Source of the DNA: Microbacterium sp. YJN-G
GTDB taxonomy: Bacteria > Actinomycetota > Actinomycetes > Actinomycetales > Microbacteriaceae
DNA length: 64,000 nt
Assembly: GCF_015040615.1 (NCBI RefSeq)
Contig: NZ_CP060402.1
Location: forward strand, 3,038,001-3,102,000
Reading direction: 5' to 3'
Position numbers and translations under genes: made by a program
Shown: piece after piece, positions 1 through 7,987 of the stretch
Layout: each line of letters begins with the position of its first letter
Position numbering within the stretch: the stretch's first letter is position 1
Notes under the pieces: generated by a model
Told to the model about the DNA's origin: nothing
The model's input: only the letters and a program-made list of their open reading frames with translations
The model's database searches: none

Positions 1-270
1 GCCGATCACCTGCGCGAGGGCATCCGCGTCAACGCCGTCAACCCGGGCACCGCCGACACCCCGTGGGTGGGGCGCCTGCTCGATTCGGCCGCCGACCCCG
101 AGGCCGAGCGCGCCGCACTGAACGCCCGTCAGCCGCACGGCCGCCTGGTCTCGCCCGACGAGGTCGCCGGTGCCGTGCTGTACCTGGTCAGCCCGCTGTC
201 GGGTTCGACCACCGGCACCTTCATCGAGGTCGACGGAGGCATGGCGCAGCTGCGTCTCCGCTCCGAGTGA
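1..270 (+). CDS. SDR-family dehydrogenase, C-terminal part (5' end outside window)
   Basis: The window opens inside this gene; the last 89 residues are visible. They carry the C-terminal hallmarks of classical short-chain dehydrogenases: the VNPGTADTPW segment, a SPDEVAGAVLYLVSP helix and the terminal FIEVDGGMA motif of the dimer interface. The Gly-rich NAD(P) loop and the YxxxK active site lie outside, so cofactor and substrate cannot be read. A lactonase-type amidohydrolase follows on the other strand (1603-2481); a sugar dehydrogenase plus lactonase, as in oxidative L-fucose or L-rhamnose breakdown, is a reasonable but unproven reading. Confidence 0.85.
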   Translation, partial: ADHLREGIRVNAVNPGTADTPWVGRLLDSAADPEAERAALNARQPHGRLVSPDEVAGAVLYLVSPLSGSTTGTFIEVDGGMAQLRLRSE

Positions 271-283
271 CCCGGCCCTCCGT

Positions 284-383
284 CGTTCCGGTCGCAATTT
301 CTCCCGCCTGGGTGCCGATCTGCTCCTTCCGGTCGCAAAAACTCCCGCTCGTGCACCGCGCGAGCGGGAGTTTTTGCGACCGG
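284..383. repeat. Composite palindromic repeat, copy 1 (left of DUF559 gene)
   Basis: A half-copy (284-307, CGTTCCGGTCGCAATTTCTC followed by CCGC) is followed by a perfect 23-bp inverted repeat, 329-351 against 361-383, with a 9-nt loop. The stem contains CGGTCGCAAAAACTCCCGC. The same arrangement, half-copy then palindrome, recurs at 1455-1559 on the other side of the next gene. As RNA the stem would be very stable and could also end transcription of the upstream dehydrogenase gene. Confidence 0.85.
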
Positions 384-446
384 AGCGGCCCGGCACGGCT
401 TGGAAAACCGCAGCGGCCGGCTCACCGAAGATGGAATGGTGGGCGG

Positions 447-1412
447 ATGCCACGCCCGCGCCCCCTGCCGCCCGAGCTCGGCCGCCGGTTCACCGTGAAG
501 GATGCTGCTGCCGCGGGCGTCAACCGCGGACGCCTGCACCGATCGGACCTCGACCGTCCGTTTCATGGCGTGCGCACGCTGGCCCGTGAGGATCACCCCG
601 ACGCGCCGGATACCTTCGCGAAGCAGCGCATCGAGCGCAGGATGCGGGCGCTGGACTATGCCCCGCGGCTCGGACGACAGCATGTCTACAGTCACGAGAC
701 GGCCATCGCCCTGTTCGGCGGGCCACTCCCCCTGGTGCGAGAGGATGGTGGACCGGTCGACGGTGGGACTCTCCCCGTGCATGTCAGCACTCTCGGCAAA
801 GGCCCTCTGGTACGCACCGCAGGAGTCGTCGGCCACCGAATCGCCGCCGATACGCCGTGTTTGCAAACGGGCACGGTCACGGCGGTGCACCCGAGCATCG
901 CGTGGGCGCAGCTGGGGTCACTCGACCTGCTCGACATCGTGGCGATCGGCGATTACCTCTGCCGCGTGCGCCGGCCGGGAGTCGGACGCACGCACGTCGG
1001 CCGAATGCCGTGGACCACCATCGACGGGCTGCGGGCCGTGCTGGCGGGCGGCAGGCGCGTCGGCATCGGGCGGCTGAGAGAGGCGGCCGAGCTGATCCGC
1101 GAGGACTCCTGGTCACCACGTGAATCGATGCTGAGATGCCGGATCGTGCTGGCCGGCCTGCCCGAACCCCTGCTGAACCCCGACGTGTTCGACCAGCACG
1201 GGCGGTTCCTGGGGTGTGTCGACATGGCCTATCCGCATCTGAAAATCGCCATCGAATACCAGGGCAGGCTTCACCACGCGAGCTACGCGACGGACGTCGA
1301 GCGGATCGCGGCCCTGCGCGCCGCAGGGTGGACGGTGATCGAGGTCGCAGACGCGCTGTACAGCCGTCCGGCTGAGCTCATCGCACGGATCCGGGATGCG
1401 CTGCGCGTCTAG
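447..1412 (+). CDS. DUF559 / AbiEi-type protein (putative VSR-like nuclease fold)
   Basis: A 321-residue protein. The N-terminus (about 1-40, ELGRRFTVKDAAAAGVNRGRL) looks like the winged-helix segment of AbiEi-type proteins; the C-terminus (about 250-321) matches DUF559: an IAIEYQGRLHH strand with the conserved Glu and Gln, then DVERIAALRAAGWTVIEV, ending in a helix. DUF559 is related to very-short-patch-repair (restriction-like) nucleases, so DNA cleavage or binding is plausible. AbiEi proteins are also called type IV antitoxins, but no AbiEii toxin partner is beside it. ATG 447 is chosen because the protein similarity begins there; the longer open frame upstream runs through the repeat. Palindromic repeats flank the gene on both sides. 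Confidence 0.8.
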   Translation: MPRPRPLPPELGRRFTVKDAAAAGVNRGRLHRSDLDRPFHGVRTLAREDHPDAPDTFAKQRIERRMRALDYAPRLGRQHVYSHETAIALFGGPLPLVREDGGPVDGGTLPVHVSTLGKGPLVRTAGVVGHRIAADTPCLQTGTVTAVHPSIAWAQLGSLDLLDIVAIGDYLCRVRRPGVGRTHVGRMPWTTIDGLRAVLAGGRRVGIGRLREAAELIREDSWSPRESMLRCRIVLAGLPEPLLNPDVFDQHGRFLGCVDMAYPHLKIAIEYQGRLHHASYATDVERIAALRAAGWTVIEVADALYSRPAELIARIRDALRV

Positions 1413-1454
1413 CATCCGCCTGGCATCCACCTGGTATCCGCCCTCGCACCCTGC

Positions 1455-1559
1455 CGTTCCGGTCGCAATTTCTCCCGCATCCACTCCGCCCCCTGCCGTT
1501 CCGGTCGCAAAATCTCCCGCTCGCCTGTGGCGGGAGCGGGAGATTTTGCGACCGGAACG
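1455..1559. repeat. Composite palindromic repeat, copy 2 (right of DUF559 gene)
   Basis: A half-copy at 1455-1478 differs from the one at 284-307 by nothing I can see; it is followed by a perfect 26-bp inverted repeat, 1497-1522 against 1534-1559, loop 11 nt. The stem core CCGGTCGCAAAATCTCCCGC is the same word as in copy 1 with one A exchanged for T. It lies between the converging ends of the DUF559 gene and the amidohydrolase gene. Confidence 0.85.
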
Positions 1560-1602
1560 TGGTGCGCTCGATGCCCCACCGCCGGTGGCAGCGAAGGGCT
1601 CG

Positions 1603-2481
1603 TCAGCGGATGCCGTAGAAGGCGAGGGGGTTCGACCAGAACAGCGCGTCGGCGTCGAGACCGCGGGATGCCGCCCAGCCGGCCACCGTGCGGAACCAGC
1701 GCTGCCTGCTGCCGACGACGTACGCACCGCGGTCGCCGCGGCCCGCGTCGATTGACGAGACCGGCCAGTCGCTGCCCCACATCAGGCGTTCCGGCCCGAA
1801 CGCGTCGAGGGCGGCATCCAGGAACGGCGCGACCTGAGCATCCGTCCACACCCCGCCGGTCTCGGCGGGCAGACCCGACAGCTTGCAGTGCACCTGCGGG
1901 CCGGCGGCGAGCTCGCGCAGGTCTCCCAGCCACTCCGGGCTCGGCTCGAGCGGAGCATCCGCCGTCCCGATGAGCGGCTTGCCGAGGTGGTCGAGCACGA
2001 TCGGCAGATCGGGCACGGCCGCGGCGAGTGCCGTGACGTCGGGGATCTGGTGCGCACGGACGCAGGCGTCGAACGTCCACCCGCGGGATGCCACCTGCCG
2101 GGCACCGCGCAGGAAGTCGGTTGTGCGGGCGAAGCCGTCGGGCTCTCCCTGCAGAAGGTGCCGGATGCCGACCACCCGCTCGTGCTCGGCGAGCGCCGCG
2201 AGCTGCGCATCCGTCTCGGCTCCGCGGTCGAGCCGCGCACCCGCGACGATCGCGACCACTCCGGCCTCGAGGGCGATCGAGTCGACCCAGCGCACCTCGT
2301 CGAGGTGGTGCCGCTCGACGGTCTCGGCCTGCACGAAGATCGCCGCCTCCTCGTCGACGCCGGTCAGCTGCTCGTCGGCGAGCTCGACCGCCGCGTGCAC
2401 CGCGTCGAGCGGACCCTCCAGCCACGTGTAGTCGAGAACCGCAGGATCCCACAGGTGCAGATGAGAATCGAGAACGCGCAT
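1603..2481 (-). CDS. Amidohydrolase family protein, sugar-lactonase type
   Basis: 292 residues, COG3618-type TIM-barrel hydrolase. The N-terminal DSHLHLWDP motif supplies the metal-binding His pair; later motifs are VQAE (strand 2), GIRHLLQGEP, IVLDHLGKP and, near the C-terminus, LMWGSDWPVS with the catalytic Asp. The family contains L-fuconolactonase, L-rhamnono-lactonase and 2-pyrone-4,6-dicarboxylate lactonase, all of which hydrolyse lactones. The gene is divergent from an FCD-type GntR repressor (57 nt apart), a usual layout for a sugar-acid pathway gene and its regulator. Which lactone is used cannot be read from sequence. Confidence 0.85.
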   Translation of the reverse strand: MRVLDSHLHLWDPAVLDYTWLEGPLDAVHAAVELADEQLTGVDEEAAIFVQAETVERHHLDEVRWVDSIALEAGVVAIVAGARLDRGAETDAQLAALAEHERVVGIRHLLQGEPDGFARTTDFLRGARQVASRGWTFDACVRAHQIPDVTALAAAVPDLPIVLDHLGKPLIGTADAPLEPSPEWLGDLRELAAGPQVHCKLSGLPAETGGVWTDAQVAPFLDAALDAFGPERLMWGSDWPVSSIDAGRGDRGAYVVGSRQRWFRTVAGWAASRGLDADALFWSNPLAFYGIR

Positions 2482-2538
2482 GCGTCCATCGTCACACAGG
2501 TCGCGCCAGACATCGGATCAATATGGAAGGATGTGGCC

Positions 2539-3219
2539 ATGGCTGTCACGGATGAGGCGATCGAGAAGATCAAGGCGATGATCGTCAGCGGCGAGCTGGG
2601 GCCGGGAGACCGGCTTCCGCCCGAGAAGGAGCTCGCCGAGCGCCTGGGCCTGTCGCGCAACTCGATGCGCGAAGCCGTCAAGGCGCTCGAGGTCATCCGG
2701 GTGCTCGACGTGCGCCGCGGCGACGGCACCTACGTCACCAGCCTCGAGCCGAACCTGCTGCTCGAGGCGATCAGCTTCGTCGTCGACATGCACGACGACG
2801 ACTCGCTGCTCGAGCTGTTCGCGGTGCGGCGGATGCTGGAATCGCAGGCCACCGGACTCGCCGCGGGCAACGCCACCGTCGAGCAGTCCAAGTCGCTGCT
2901 GGAAGAGATCGGGTCGATCGATCCGGGCAGCGTCAGCATCGACGATCTCGTCGAGCACGACATCCGTTTCCACCGCGCGGTCGCGAGCCTCGCGGGCAAC
3001 GCCTACCTCACCAGCCTGCTCGACGGGCTGAGCAGTCAGACGCTGCGTGCGCGGGTCTGGCGCGGACTCACCGAGCAGGGCGCCGTCGAGCGCACCCTCT
3101 CAGAGCACCTCGCCATCGCCGAGGCGATCGCGCAGCACGACTCCGCCCTGGCGACGTCCCTGTCGACCGCGCACGTCGCCGGCGTCGAGCGGTGGCTGCG
3201 CCAGGCCGCCACCGCCTGA
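2539..3219 (+). CDS. GntR-family transcriptional regulator, FadR/FCD subfamily
   Basis: 226 residues. A winged helix-turn-helix occupies about 1-70 (LPPEKELAERLGLSRNSMREAVKALEVIRVL, then a RRGDGTYV wing) and an all-helical FCD ligand domain about 80-220, with the metal/ligand residues expected in DIRFHRAVASLAGN and the late AHVAGVE helix. FCD regulators usually sense sugar acids or other carboxylates. ATG 2539 is preferred because GGAAGG (2525-2530) sits 8 nt upstream; an in-frame GTG at 2533 would be too close. It probably controls the divergent amidohydrolase gene. Confidence 0.88.
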   Translation: MAVTDEAIEKIKAMIVSGELGPGDRLPPEKELAERLGLSRNSMREAVKALEVIRVLDVRRGDGTYVTSLEPNLLLEAISFVVDMHDDDSLLELFAVRRMLESQATGLAAGNATVEQSKSLLEEIGSIDPGSVSIDDLVEHDIRFHRAVASLAGNAYLTSLLDGLSSQTLRARVWRGLTEQGAVERTLSEHLAIAEAIAQHDSALATSLSTAHVAGVERWLRQAATA

Positions 3220-3262
3220 CGCCGGCAGCAACCAGCCTCAGAAGTCGGCACCACGCCAAAGA

Positions 3263-3919
3263 TCAGGCCCCGATACGCACCATCGCGGCGTCGAACTCCG
3301 CGGCCGACGAGTCGCTGACCTCGTGGAACAGCAGCGCGTCGAGTACGTCCGGCGCGGCGGTGAAGTAAGGCACCCCGGCCTCGCGCAGCCCGACGATGTC
3401 CTCCGGCGTGCGCAGGCTCGCGGCCAGCACGTTCGTGTCGCTGTCGGCGCAGACGGCCTGCATCCGGGCGATGAGCCCCGAGCCGTCGAGGCCGGCATCC
3501 CGCATCCGTCCCAGATACGGGGCGATGTACTGCACGCCGATGCTCGCGCACGCGAGCGCCTGCGCGACGGAGTAGACGGCGGTGACGAGCACGGTCGCGC
3601 CGTCACGCACCAGCAGGGATGCCGCGGCGAAACCCTGAGCGGTCGCCGGCACCTTCACCGCGACGCGGTCGCCGAGCGCGCGGATGCCCTCGGCATTGCG
3701 CAGGAACGCGGCGGCGTCGCCGCCCCAGGTCTGGAAGAACACCTCGCGCGCGCCCTGATCGACCCAGCGCTCGTAGAGCGCGGGGATCTCGGATGCCGTG
3801 CGGCCGCCGCGCTCGAGGATGGTGGGGTTCGTGGTGACCCCGTGCACGACGCCGGCTTCGAGCAGTCGCCCGACCCGCTCGACGTCAGCACTGTCCGCAT
3901 AGAGCCGGGGCGCTGTCAT
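3263..3919 (-). CDS. Transaldolase-like protein (fructose-6-phosphate aldolase/TalC type)
   Basis: 218 residues, the length of the short FSA/TalC class rather than of classical transaldolases (over 300). It shows YADSADV at the start, the GVTTNPTILERGG loop, and the Schiff-base lysine in RVAVKVPAT (about residue 88). The expected reaction is an aldol cleavage or transfer of a C3 unit on a sugar phosphate. It is divergent from the PfkB kinase gene, with operator-like repeats between the two starts, so the pair is probably co-regulated. The real substrate is unknown. Confidence 0.85.
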   Translation of the reverse strand: MTAPRLYADSADVERVGRLLEAGVVHGVTTNPTILERGGRTASEIPALYERWVDQGAREVFFQTWGGDAAAFLRNAEGIRALGDRVAVKVPATAQGFAAASLLVRDGATVLVTAVYSVAQALACASIGVQYIAPYLGRMRDAGLDGSGLIARMQAVCADSDTNVLAASLRTPEDIVGLREAGVPYFTAAPDVLDALLFHEVSDSSAAEFDAAMVRIGA

Positions 3920-3939
3920 CAGATCTCCTCTTCGCGCGC

Positions 3940-3982
3940 CAACCTGTCGTTACAAGTTGGGATGCGGCTAATGTAATGACAG
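3940..3982. promoter_or_regulatory. Divergent promoter with two TGTAAYGACAG operator sites
   Basis: Site A is the imperfect palindrome CAACCTGTCGTTACAAGTTG (3940-3959); its lower strand reads TGTAACGACAG. Site B, TGTAATGACAG, lies at 3972-3982 in the opposite direction. The same word occurs once more, in front of the KDPG-type aldolase gene (25064-25074). Site B overlaps a possible ATG at 3976, arguing for translation of the kinase from 4015. Likely repressors are the GntR-UTRA protein at 5424-6200 or the FCD protein at 2539-3219. Confidence 0.6.
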
Positions 3983-4014
3983 CATCCGTCGAAGTCAAAG
4001 ACGATCGGGAGAAT

Positions 4015-4956
4015 ATGACCAGCGACACCCCCAGCCGCTCCGGCGTCGTGATCGTGGGCAGCGTCACGGCGGACGTGACCACTTTCTCGCAGCGCCTGCC
4101 CGCGCGCGGAGAGACCATCCTCGGCGACCAGTTCACCCTGCTGCTGGGCGGCAAGGGCGCCAACCAGGCCGTCTCGGCAGGACTCGCCGGTGCCCGCACG
4201 AGCTTCGTCGGCTGCGTGGGCGACGACCTGTTCCACGACCTGATCGTCGACGGGCTCTCCGGCGCCGGCGTCGACCTGACCCACTTGCGCACGGTTCCCG
4301 GCCCGACGGGCATCGCGCACATCCGCGTCGACGCATCGGCGCAGAACGACATCGTCATGGTGCCGCTGGCCAACGCGCACCTGAGCACCGAGCAGATCGA
4401 TGCGGCCCTCGCCGCCCTGGCCCCGACGACCTCGGTGCTGCTCACCCAGCTCGAGACCCCGGCGGCGCTCACGCTGCACATCACCACCCGGGCCCGCGAG
4501 CACGGCATGACCGTCGTGCTCGACCCCGCACCCGCCGCCCCGCTGGATGCCGACGTGTGGCGCAACATCGACATCGTCACGCCGAACGAGACCGAGGCGT
4601 CGCTGCTCAGCGGCATCGAGGTGACGGATGCGGCATCCGCCGAGCGCGCCGGACGCTGGTTCCTCGAGCAGGGCGTGGGCGCGGCCGTGATCACGATGGC
4701 CGAGAAGGGGTCGTGCGTCGTGACCGCCGAGGGGACGACGTTCATCGAGCCGATCCCCGTCCAGCCTGTGGACACCACCGCCGCCGGCGACGCCTACGCC
4801 GGGTACCTGGGCGCGGCCCTCGCCGAGGGCTGGTCGCTGGCCGACGCGACCCGGCTGGCCAGCGCGGCCGGCGCGATCGCCGTGACCCGCCAGGGCGCCT
4901 CGCCGAGCCTGCCTCGGCGCGACGAGGTCGACGCGCTGCTGGCACTGCACGCCTGA
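4015..4956 (+). CDS. PfkB-family carbohydrate kinase, ribokinase-like
   Basis: 313 residues from ATG 4015. Ribokinase-family motifs are in order: VIVGSVTADV near the start, the LLLGGKGANQAVSAGLAGA signature (PfkB motif 1), VTPNETEA, and the anion-hole/catalytic DTTAAGDAYAGYLGAAL (PfkB motif 2, catalytic Asp) near residue 250. It should phosphorylate a sugar or sugar acid. The neighbour RbsD points to ribose; the operator shared with a KDPG-type aldolase would also fit a 2-keto-3-deoxy-sugar-acid kinase. An ATG at 3976 is in frame, but lies inside operator site B; GGGAG stands 3 nt before 4015, a short spacing. Confidence 0.85.
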   Translation: MTSDTPSRSGVVIVGSVTADVTTFSQRLPARGETILGDQFTLLLGGKGANQAVSAGLAGARTSFVGCVGDDLFHDLIVDGLSGAGVDLTHLRTVPGPTGIAHIRVDASAQNDIVMVPLANAHLSTEQIDAALAALAPTTSVLLTQLETPAALTLHITTRAREHGMTVVLDPAPAAPLDADVWRNIDIVTPNETEASLLSGIEVTDAASAERAGRWFLEQGVGAAVITMAEKGSCVVTAEGTTFIEPIPVQPVDTTAAGDAYAGYLGAALAEGWSLADATRLASAAGAIAVTRQGASPSLPRRDEVDALLALHA

Positions 4957-4972
4957 TCCGGCGGCATCCGAA

Positions 4973-5005
4973 CCTGACACCGCCTGACACCGCCTGACAC
5001 CGCCT
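4973..5005. repeat. Tandem decamer (CCTGACACCG, three copies)
   Basis: In the 69-nt gap between the kinase and rbsD the word CCTGACACCG is repeated head to tail three times, followed by a fourth broken start. It lies just upstream of the rbsD ribosome binding site GAGGGAGG. No function is evident; copy number could vary by slippage. Confidence 0.8.
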
Positions 5006-5025
5006 GGAATCCGAGGGAGGACCCC

Positions 5026-5424
5026 ATGCGCAAGACATCCACCACCATCAACCCCGCGCTCTCGCGCGTGATCAGCGAGACCGGGCACACCGACCTGATC
5101 GTCGTGACCGACGCGGGCCTGCCGATCCCCCCGGATGCCGAGCGCATCGACCTCGCGTACCGTCCGGGCGCCCCCGCGTTCCTCGACGTGCTCGACACCG
5201 TGCTCGCCGAGCTGGTCGTCGAGGGGGCGACGGTCTCGGCCGAGGTCGCCGAGGTCAGCCCGCACGTGCTCGAGGCTCTGCGTGAGCGGCTGCCAGGCAT
5301 CGAGATCGAGCTCGTGCCGCACGTCGAGTTCAAGAAGCGCACTCGCCAGGCGCGCGCGTTCGTGCGATCGGGTGAGTTCACCCCGTACGCGAACGTGATC
5401 CTGCACGCCGGCGTCGCATACTGA
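5026..5424 (+). CDS. rbsD: D-ribose pyranase / RbsD-FucU family mutarotase
   Basis: 132 residues, the usual RbsD length. The family signatures are present: the catalytic-His segment ETGHTDLIVVTDAGLPIP (about 19-36), and near the C-terminus RSGEFTPYANVILHAGVAY. RbsD interconverts pyranose forms of ribose so that the kinase receives the usable anomer. GAGGGAGG precedes ATG 5026. Its stop codon shares one base with the ATG of the next gene (5424), so the regulator behind it is probably translated by coupling. No ribose importer genes adjoin, which is unusual for an rbsD. Confidence 0.88.
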   Translation: MRKTSTTINPALSRVISETGHTDLIVVTDAGLPIPPDAERIDLAYRPGAPAFLDVLDTVLAELVVEGATVSAEVAEVSPHVLEALRERLPGIEIELVPHVEFKKRTRQARAFVRSGEFTPYANVILHAGVAY

Positions 5425-6200
5425 TGAGCACCATGATCGGGGGCATCGACCGGCGCTCCGCGGCGCCGATGTACGACCAGCTGCGTCAGCTGATCGTCGA
5501 CAGCATCGAGCAGGACGGGCTGCAGCCGGGCGATCCGCTGCCCGGCGAGCACCGGCTGTGCGAGCAGTACGGCGTCTCGCGCACGGTCGTGCGCCAGGCG
5601 CTCGCCCAGCTCGAGCACGAGGGTCTCGTCGAGCGAGTGAAGGGCAAGGGCACCTTCGTGGCGCGCCCTCGCACGAGCGAGTCGCTCGTGCACACCCTGG
5701 TCGGACTGTTCGAAGAGGTCGAGCGCCGCGGCGGCCACGTCCGCAGTGAAATCCTGCGGCACGAGACGGTGCCGGCGGATGCCGAAGTCGCCGACGCCCT
5801 CGAGCTCGCCGAAGGCGATCCGGTCGTGGTGATCACCCGGCTGCGTCACGTCGACGGGGACGCCTGGTCGCTGTCGACGACCTGGATGCCGCAGGCGGTG
5901 GGTGCCGTCACATTCGGCGCGGATCTGCGGGAGACGTCGCTGTACCGGCTGCTCGCCGAGCACGGCATCGCAGCGACGCACGGAGTGCGCTCGGCCGAGG
6001 CGACCGTGGCCACGCACGAGCAGGCGGGACTGCTCGGGGTCAGCGCGGGGTCCGCGCTTCTGCGGCTGCGGAGCGTGAGCCGCGAGGAGTCCGGGCGGCC
6101 GATCGAGTTCTTCGTCGCGTACCACCGCGGCGACCGCTCGCGGTTCGAGTTCCAGCTCGGCCCCGACAGCTCGCAGGGCTCGCTGGTCCGCATCCCCTGA
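5424..6200 (+). CDS. GntR-family transcriptional regulator with UTRA domain
   Basis: 258 residues. The DNA-binding winged helix spans about 12-80 ([42 protein letters not shown]) and the UTRA effector domain, a chorismate-lyase-like fold, about 95-245 with [20 protein letters not shown] and the closing [19 protein letters not shown] regulators bind phosphorylated sugars or small metabolites. Being last in the kinase-rbsD operon, it is the first candidate to read the TGTAAYGACAG operators at 3940-3982. Confidence 0.9.
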   Translation: MSTMIGGIDRRSAAPMYDQLRQLIVDSIEQDGLQPGDPLPGEHRLCEQYGVSRTVVRQALAQLEHEGLVERVKGKGTFVARPRTSESLVHTLVGLFEEVERRGGHVRSEILRHETVPADAEVADALELAEGDPVVVITRLRHVDGDAWSLSTTWMPQAVGAVTFGADLRETSLYRLLAEHGIAATHGVRSAEATVATHEQAGLLGVSAGSALLRLRSVSREESGRPIEFFVAYHRGDRSRFEFQLGPDSSQGSLVRIP

Positions 6201-6233
6201 TCCCGCGAACCGCGGCCCGCGGACTGCGGCCAC

Positions 6234-6239
6234 TACGCT
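6234..6239 (+). promoter_or_regulatory. -10 box (TACGCT), leaderless promoter
   Basis: TACGCT fits TANNNT and lies 8 nt before ATG 6248. No ribosome binding site is visible, so the transcript probably begins at or next to the start codon. No -35 consensus is seen. Confidence 0.45.
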
Positions 6240-6247
6240 CGATGATC

Positions 6248-7300
6248 ATGAGCGAATGGGTCAGTTCCGCCATCCGCGTGCTCGAGGCGGATGCCAACCG
6301 CTCGGCTGACACGCACCTGCACCTCTTCCCGCTGCCGGTGGAGTGGGGCATCGATCTGTACCTCAAGGACGAGTCGGTGCATCCGACCGGCTCGCTCAAG
6401 CACCGCCTCGCGCGGTCGCTGATCCTGTACGGCCTGGTCAACGGACTCATCGACGAGGGCACCACGCTCGTCGAATCGTCCAGCGGGTCGACCGCCGTGT
6501 CGGAGGCCTACTTCGCCCGGATGCTGGGCCTGACCTTCATCACGGTCGTGCCCCGCTCGACCAGCCAGGAGAAGATCGACCTCATCGAGTTCTACGGCGG
6601 CAGCTGTCACCTGGTCGACCACGCCTCGCAGATCTCCTCCGAGGCGCGCAGGCTCGCCGCGGGGTGCGGCGGCCACTACCTCGACCAGTTCACCTTCGCC
6701 GAGCGCGCCACCGACTGGCGCGGCAACAACAACATCGCCGAGAGCGTCTTCAGCCAGCTCGCGCAGGAACGGCATCCGATCCCCCGCTGGATCGTCGTCG
6801 GCGCCGGCACCGGCGGCACCAGCGCGACCTTCGGTCGCTATGTGCGGTACCGCCGCCACGCGACGCAGGTCGCCGTCGTCGACCCCGAGGGGTCGGCGTT
6901 CCACGCCGCCTGGAAGGGCGATGCGGATGCCGTCGGCGAACCGTCTCGCATCGAGGGCATCGGCCGGCCCCGGGTGGAGCCGTCGTTCGTGCCCAGCGTG
7001 ATCGACGAGATGATCCAGGTGCCGGATGCCGCATCCGTCGCGGCGATCCGGCTGCTGCGCGACCGCACCCTGCACTGGGCCGGCGGGTCGACCGGCACGA
7101 ACCTGTTCGGCGCGTTCGAGCTGATCGCCCGGATGCGCGAGGCCGGCGAGACCGGCAGCGTCGTCACCCTGATCTGCGACGGCGGTGCACGGTACGCCGA
7201 GACGTACTACTCCGACGAGTGGGTGGCCGCGCAGGGGTGGGACACGACGGCGCACTGTGAGCGGATGGAGCGGTTCCTGGCCGGCGGCGCCTGGTCCTGA
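6248..7300 (+). CDS. PLP-dependent cysteine-synthase-family enzyme (Cds1-like)
   Basis: 350 residues, fold type II PLP enzyme. The cofactor lysine is in [14 protein letters not shown] (about residue 46), the substrate carboxylate loop is [15 protein letters not shown], and the phosphate-binding loop is [15 protein letters not shown]. The C-terminus ([18 protein letters not shown]) is typical of an actinobacterial branch that includes the L-cysteine desulfhydrase Cds1, which releases H2S from cysteine. ATG 6248 is chosen over 6242 because 6242 lies only 2 nt behind the -10 box. Cysteine desulfhydrase activity is an inference from family resemblance. Confidence 0.82.
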   Translation: MSEWVSSAIRVLEADANRSADTHLHLFPLPVEWGIDLYLKDESVHPTGSLKHRLARSLILYGLVNGLIDEGTTLVESSSGSTAVSEAYFARMLGLTFITVVPRSTSQEKIDLIEFYGGSCHLVDHASQISSEARRLAAGCGGHYLDQFTFAERATDWRGNNNIAESVFSQLAQERHPIPRWIVVGAGTGGTSATFGRYVRYRRHATQVAVVDPEGSAFHAAWKGDADAVGEPSRIEGIGRPRVEPSFVPSVIDEMIQVPDAASVAAIRLLRDRTLHWAGGSTGTNLFGAFELIARMREAGETGSVVTLICDGGARYAETYYSDEWVAAQGWDTTAHCERMERFLAGGAWS

Positions 7301-7349
7301 CTCGGCCCGGATCTGCGGAGTGACCGCGACGGCACGCCGGTCAGCGGGC

Positions 7350-7355
7350 TACGCT
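7350..7355 (+). promoter_or_regulatory. -10 box (TACGCT), leaderless promoter
   Basis: TACGCT stands exactly 6 nt before ATG 7362, with no ribosome binding site between; a leaderless transcript is likely. Confidence 0.45.
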
Positions 7356-7361
7356 GTGCGC

Positions 7362-7901
7362 ATGACCACGCTCATCCTCACCGTCGCGGGAGCGGACCGC
7401 CCCGGACTCGTCTCGGCCGTGGCCGACATCGTCGACGCCCACGGCGGCAACTGGGAGAACAGCCGGCTCGCCGAGCTCGCGGGCACGTTCGCCGGCGTGA
7501 TCCAGATCACCCTCGCCGCCGACCGCGTCGAAGAGCTGCGGCGCGCGCTGCACGAACTCGACGGACTGCTCGCGGTGACCGTGAGCGCCGGCGCCGAGCC
7601 TGGCGCGACGGCCGTGGCAGGTGGGGCGGGCGGGACCGCCGCCTCGCCGCGCCGCGTCGCGGTGACCGTGCTGGGCGACGACCGCCCCGGCATCGTCCGC
7701 GAGATCGCCGGCGTGCTGAGCGCGCATGCGCTGAGCATCGAGAGCATGACGACCGAGACCCGGGATGCCGCGATGGCCGGCGGCCGGCTCTTCGAGTCGG
7801 CTGTGACCGCGACCGTGCCGGAGTCGGCCGACCTGGCCGCCCTGCGCGAGGATATCGAGCGGCTCACGCACGACCTGCAGGTCGACATCGCCTTGGCCTG
7901 A
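7362..7901 (+). CDS. Two-ACT-domain protein, GcvR-like
   Basis: 179 residues holding two ACT domains: about 1-75, beginning TLILTVAGADRPGLVSAVADIV, and about 95-175, beginning RVAVTVLGDDRPGIVREIAGVL. Between them is an Ala/Gly-rich linker. Tandem ACT proteins of this size (GcvR group) bind amino acids and modulate regulators; no DNA-binding or catalytic domain is present. Its start sits directly behind a TANNNT box. Its neighbours, a cysteine-synthase-like enzyme and a 2-hydroxyacid oxidase, do not define the ligand. Confidence 0.85.
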   Translation: MTTLILTVAGADRPGLVSAVADIVDAHGGNWENSRLAELAGTFAGVIQITLAADRVEELRRALHELDGLLAVTVSAGAEPGATAVAGGAGGTAASPRRVAVTVLGDDRPGIVREIAGVLSAHALSIESMTTETRDAAMAGGRLFESAVTATVPESADLAALREDIERLTHDLQVDIALA

Positions 7902-7987
7902 GACGCGCTCGACCTCGCGCCGCTGCCGCAGGTGCCTGTGTGCGCGCTCTGCCGCGCGTGTGCCCGTCTGCGCTTGTGCCAAAGTGG

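Noticed and set aside
63..446. Upstream extension of the DUF559 frame to position 63
   Set aside because: That part overlaps the SDR gene in another frame and the palindromic repeat; protein similarity begins at 447.
284..1559. Repeated palindromes as CRISPR array
   Set aside because: Only two copies of each, no regular spacers, and no cas genes in the window.
3976..4014. ATG 3976 as start of the PfkB kinase
   Set aside because: It lies inside operator site B and lacks a ribosome binding site; the family alignment starts after 4015.
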